Origin: an uncultured Olsenella sp. | GTDB taxonomy: Bacteria > Actinomycetota > Coriobacteriia > Coriobacteriales > Atopobiaceae | Length of the DNA: 17,475 bases | Assembly (NCBI GenBank): GCA_900548775.1 | Contig: URLM01000039.1 | Coordinates: forward strand, 1 to 17,475 | Reading direction: 5' to 3' | Shown here: positions 15,080 through 17,475 of the stretch, piece by piece | Layout: each line of letters opens with the position of its first letter | Position numbering within the stretch: the stretch's first letter is position 1 | Notes under the pieces: model-generated | Told to the model about the DNA's origin: nothing | The model's input: the letters and a program-made list of their open reading frames with translations, nothing else | Databases searched by the model: none | Position numbers and translations under genes: made by a program

Positions 15080-15126
15080 CGGACAGCACGGGCGAAGCTT
15101 CTCGCCATTGGAGACAGTGCCTCTTG

Positions 15127-15162
15127 ATGGGTGCGAGCAGTCATGCTCGCACCCATTCTTGT
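15127..15162 (+). terminator. Hairpin terminator of the M18 aminopeptidase gene
   Basis: A perfect 13-bp stem, ATGGGTGCGAGCA (15127-15139) and TGCTCGCACCCAT (15144-15156), closes a 4-nt loop and is followed by TCTTGT. It starts 48 bp after the stop codon. The T-run is short, but the stem is very strong. Confidence 0.75.
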
Positions 15163-15374
15163 GAGGTTCGCGAGCGAGGTGCGGCCATGCGACTTTCGAG
15201 TTGCAGTCGGCGAGCGGTGGGCAAATCAGGCCAAGAGTATCAATACTGCAAAAAATTGCTTCAGGCGTGTTTCAGTCCTCCCCCACTTTCCTCCAACAGG
15301 ACGAACATCTTTCTCGAAAAGCGGACGCTGCGGTCATGCCGTGTCCGCATGGGGACAGACGGCGGGAGGAAAAG
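15163..15374 (+). other. Upstream region of the second binding-protein gene
   Basis: About 210 bp lie between the aminopeptidase terminator and the binding-protein start. I see a small inverted repeat AGTAT-CA-ATACT (15236-15247) and a hairpin with arms GCGGAC (15321-15326) and GTCCGC (15343-15348) that has CGG/CCG inside it. A good ribosome binding site GGGAGG lies just before the ATG. I cannot point to a convincing promoter. An in-frame open stretch reaches back to 15201 but does not look like coding sequence or a signal peptide. Confidence 0.3.
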
Positions 15375-17039
15375 ATGGGTCATTCGATGGATCGTCGCAC
15401 CTTCATCAAGGGAGGAGCTGCCGCGATGGCAGCCGCAGGACTTGGTGCTTGCGGACAGCGCTCGTCTAGCAGCGGAGAGTCATCCAGTGGGGAGGCGGCA
15501 TCGGGAGGAACCATCAACTATGCAATCACGAACCCCACGTCGATCGACCCCTTTGACATCGAGGAGTTCAACGGCGCGGCTGTTGCTTCTCAGCTCTTTG
15601 ACCAGCTCACGGTCTACGACTACGACACAGAGGAGCTGAAGCCCAGCGTTGCCGAGTCCTGGGAGTCATCTGACGACGCCGCGACGTGGACCTTCCACAT
15701 CAAGCAGGGCCTCAAGTTCCACGATGGCACCGACGTCACGGCCAAGTCGTTCCAGTACGCCTGGAACCGCATCTGCAACCCCAAGACCACCACGGCGCCA
15801 TCTGTGGTCTCGTACCACCTTGCCATGGTTAAGGGCTATGACGACGTGGTCAACGGAAACGTCGAAGAGCTTGAGGGGCTTTCCTGCCCCGACGACTACA
15901 CCCTCAAGGTGGAGCTCACCGGCCCTTACGCAGACTTCCCCTTTGTGGTGTGCTGCACGCCCCTCTCGCCCATCCCCGACTGCGCGAAGGACAACTACGA
16001 CACCTACTCCAAGGCGCCGGTTGGCAACGGCCCCTTCAAGATGGATGGCACCTGGAACGATGGCCAGTACATCAACATGAAGCGCTACGAGGACTATGCC
16101 GGTGTCAACTCCGTCAAGGTCGACGCCGTACACTTCAACATCTACAAGGACACCGACACGGCATTCCGCGAGTTTGAGGCTGGCAACCTCGACCTTTGCG
16201 ACGTTCCCGCGGGGCGCGTCAAGGAGACGGTCGAGAAGTACGGGCAGTCGGATGACGGCTACACCGGCACCCCCAACAAGCAGACGATGGTTGGCGAGGT
16301 TCTGTACACGGAGTACCTTGCGTACAACGTGAACGACCCCATCCTCTCCGACAAGAGGGTGCGCCAGGCAATGTCTCTTGCCATCAACCGCCAGAACCTC
16401 TGCGACACCCTCTACGAGGGATTTGCGCAGCCCGCAGGCGACATTGTCCCGCCGGGAATTAAGGGCAACGACGAGACCACGTGGCAGTACTGCGCCTATG
16501 ACGTTGACAAGGCTGGTCAGCTCCTCGACGAGGCAGGCTATCCCGCCGGCTCAGACGGTATGCGCGGCATCGACCTCACCATCATGGTTTCCTCGTCCAA
16601 CAAGACAAACGAGTTCGAGGTCCTGCAGGGCGACTGGAAGGCCGTGGGCATCAACGTAACCATCGACCAGAAGGAATACGCGTCGATGCTCGACGACTAC
16701 GTTGCCGGCACCTTCCAGCTTGGATCTCGTGGCTGGACCGCAGACTATCCCACCATGGACAACTTCCTGCAGCCGCTCATGTACACCGGCGTGGGCGACA
16801 ACGTCTCCCACTACTCCAGCGCCGAGTTCGACGCCAAGCTGGACGAGGCGAGAAAGACCGTGGACGAGGACAAGCGCGTCGAGCTCATGCACGAGGCGGA
16901 CGCCATTGCTGCCGAGGACATGCCCATCATCCCCATGCTCCACAAGACCCTGAACAAGGTGACCTCGAACAAGTTCACTGGCATCAAGGTCGATGCCGCA
17001 CGCCTGCCCGAGCTAAGGGACGCAACGCCCGCGCAGTAG
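15375..17039 (+). CDS. Second peptide-binding lipoprotein (family 5 solute-binding protein), Tat signal, no adjacent permeases
   Basis: This 554-residue lipoprotein is clearly paralogous to the one at 8319-10001. It has a twin-arginine motif DRRTFIKGG (6-14), an alanine-rich segment and the lipobox LGAC with lipidated C26, then a serine-rich linker. Shared blocks include IDPFDIEEF, GNGPFKMDGTW, SLAINRQNLCDTLYEG and DYPTMDNFL. The ATG at 15375 has GGAGG five bases upstream; an ATG at 15387 just before DRR is a weaker alternative. C134, C171, C193, C275, C343 and C373 match cysteines of the other binding protein. The gene is monocistronic, between two hairpin terminators, on the strand opposite to both transporters. 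It could serve the second importer (1-3742), which has no visible binding protein of its own, or feed the first one as an alternative receptor. Both are inference. Confidence 0.94.
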   Translation: MGHSMDRRTFIKGGAAAMAAAGLGACGQRSSSSGESSSGEAASGGTINYAITNPTSIDPFDIEEFNGAAVASQLFDQLTVYDYDTEELKPSVAESWESSDDAATWTFHIKQGLKFHDGTDVTAKSFQYAWNRICNPKTTTAPSVVSYHLAMVKGYDDVVNGNVEELEGLSCPDDYTLKVELTGPYADFPFVVCCTPLSPIPDCAKDNYDTYSKAPVGNGPFKMDGTWNDGQYINMKRYEDYAGVNSVKVDAVHFNIYKDTDTAFREFEAGNLDLCDVPAGRVKETVEKYGQSDDGYTGTPNKQTMVGEVLYTEYLAYNVNDPILSDKRVRQAMSLAINRQNLCDTLYEGFAQPAGDIVPPGIKGNDETTWQYCAYDVDKAGQLLDEAGYPAGSDGMRGIDLTIMVSSSNKTNEFEVLQGDWKAVGINVTIDQKEYASMLDDYVAGTFQLGSRGWTADYPTMDNFLQPLMYTGVGDNVSHYSSAEFDAKLDEARKTVDEDKRVELMHEADAIAAEDMPIIPMLHKTLNKVTSNKFTGIKVDAARLPELRDATPAQ

Positions 17040-17064
17040 CTGCATTTGTCATCATGTAGTAGTC

Positions 17065-17106
17065 CTGGGCCCACCGGTTGATGCCGATGGGCCCAGATCA
17101 TTTTCT
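17065..17106 (+). terminator. Terminator of the second binding-protein gene
   Basis: A 9-bp perfect stem, CTGGGCCCA (17065-17073) and TGGGCCCAG (17088-17096), encloses a CGG/CCG inner stem and is followed by atcattttct. It begins 25 bp after the stop codon. Confidence 0.8.
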
Positions 17107-17145
17107 ACGAGAAGACCGCGGACACATGCGCTGCCATATCTCACG

Positions 17146-17185
17146 TTCCGGCGCCAAAACGGCGCCGGAAGAACTCTTTTGTACG
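17146..17185. repeat. GC-rich hairpin repeat, copy 1
   Basis: TTCCGGCGCC (17146-17155) and GGCGCCGGAA (17161-17170) form a perfect 10-bp stem around AAAAC, followed by a T-rich stretch ending in GTAC. The second copy starts 61 bp further on. The two agree at 23 of the first 26 positions and share the trailing GTAC. Confidence 0.7.
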
Positions 17186-17206
17186 CGATAGTTGCGGCAA
17201 CGACCC

Positions 17207-17246
17207 TTCCGGCGCTAAAAGGGCGCCGGAGGGCGTATCTCGTACT
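17207..17246. repeat. GC-rich hairpin repeat, copy 2
   Basis: TCCGGCGC (17208-17215) and GCGCCGGA (17223-17230) form an 8-bp stem with a TAAAAGG loop, extended by CCC / GGG past a one-base bulge. It is the same orientation and order of parts as copy 1: stem, A-rich loop, stem, spacer, GTAC. Confidence 0.7.
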
Positions 17247-17352
17247 GGATTCCGTACGAAACAACCGCTCGGGCGTCATTTTCTCTCCGGAAGGCGCATT
17301 TCTGCAGAGAAGGTCTCCGTGCAATCGTGGAGAGAAGCCTCGACGTTCTCGC

Positions 17353-17475
17353 CTAGCGCTCTATCTGGCCCGGCAGCGGAGACTGAGCGAAGGCGTCGAG
17401 AAACTTCACGGCCCAATCCGCAAAGGAGGTGAGCATCTGCTCTCCCCACTCCGCAGACGCCTGCTTGGGATCGTC
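17353..17475 (-). CDS. Creatininase-family amidohydrolase (paralogue C), C-terminal 40 residues only; start lies beyond the window
   Basis: A minus-strand frame is open from the right edge to a TAG at 17355-17353 and encodes 40 residues. It begins DDPKQASAEWGEQM and ends SPLPGQIER. This aligns without gaps to the C-terminus of paralogue B (DDPANANPEWGDQM, then APLPAP) and more loosely to paralogue A (ASAELGKAM, then LPKP). The helix between them keeps the same spacing. The catalytic part is outside the window, so its integrity is unknown. It is on the same strand as the other two but separated from them by secG, the aminopeptidase and the second binding protein. Confidence 0.8.
   Translation of the reverse strand, partial: DDPKQASAEWGEQMLTSFADWAVKFLDAFAQSPLPGQIER

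Larger units (their letters stand above)
17107..17352. other. Non-coding interval with multiple hairpins
   Basis: Between the binding-protein terminator and the end of the third creatininase-like gene I find no credible gene. The interval contains two tandem GC-rich hairpin repeats (listed separately). It also holds an inverted repeat TCGTAC / GTACGA (17240-17245, 17254-17259) and a weak TCTCC / GGAGA hairpin around 17310-17333 that could end the minus-strand gene. A 90-residue minus-strand open frame overlapping it (17324-17052) runs through the terminator and is not protein-like. Confidence 0.5.

Noticed and set aside
17052..17324. 90-residue minus-strand open frame in the 17.1-17.3 kb gap
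   Set aside because: It reads through the binding-protein terminator and the tandem hairpins, is rich in Arg and Pro, and has no recognised domain. It is better explained as non-coding repeat DNA.
1..17475. CRISPR arrays, tRNA or rRNA genes, insertion sequences
   Set aside because: I saw no regularly spaced direct repeats, no cloverleaf with a CCA-type end, no rRNA core sequence and no transposase motif on either strand.

Overview
The window is GC-rich, densely coded bacterial DNA with strong purine-rich ribosome binding sites, two substrate-binding lipoproteins carrying twin-arginine signals, and an actinobacterial-looking SecG. By eye this fits a high-GC Gram-positive, most likely a member of the Coriobacteriia (Olsenella/Collinsella/Atopobium relatives). 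The taxon is an inference from general impression, not from a database comparison.

Layout, right to left along the minus strand. A run of eleven minus-strand genes extends from 13045 to the left edge. It begins with two creatininase-family metal-dependent amidohydrolases (13045-12230, 12156-11335) and an M42-like metallopeptidase (11287-10214). Next comes a complete Opp/Dpp-type peptide importer: Tat lipoprotein binding protein (10001-8319), two permeases (8219-7179, 7172-6201) and two ATPases (6197-5085, 5085-4075). After a probable terminator and a structured 200-nt leader follows a second importer: two permeases (3742-2750, 2740-1712) and a single protein with two fused ATPase domains (1697 to beyond the left edge). 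No binding protein is seen with this second set inside the window.

Right part. secG (13481-13221, minus) lies upstream of the run and is separated from it by a textbook rho-independent terminator. Divergent from secG is an M18 aminopeptidase (13679-15079, plus), then a second Tat lipoprotein binding protein (15375-17039, plus); each of these is followed by a hairpin terminator. A 250-bp non-coding stretch with two tandem copies of a GC-rich hairpin follows. At the right edge is the C-terminal end of a third creatininase-family protein (17475-17353, minus).

Reading of the locus. Two peptide importers, two paralogous binding proteins, two cytoplasmic aminopeptidase-type enzymes and three creatininase-family hydrolases suggest a dedicated uptake and breakdown island for peptides or peptide-like amides. 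The creatininase-family enzymes and the M42-like protein, which has Glu where the family normally has a metal-binding Asp, are the least predictable parts. The best candidates for something undescribed are this enzyme-transporter combination, the leader with mutually exclusive hairpins before the second importer, and the six cysteines shared by the two Tat-exported binding proteins.
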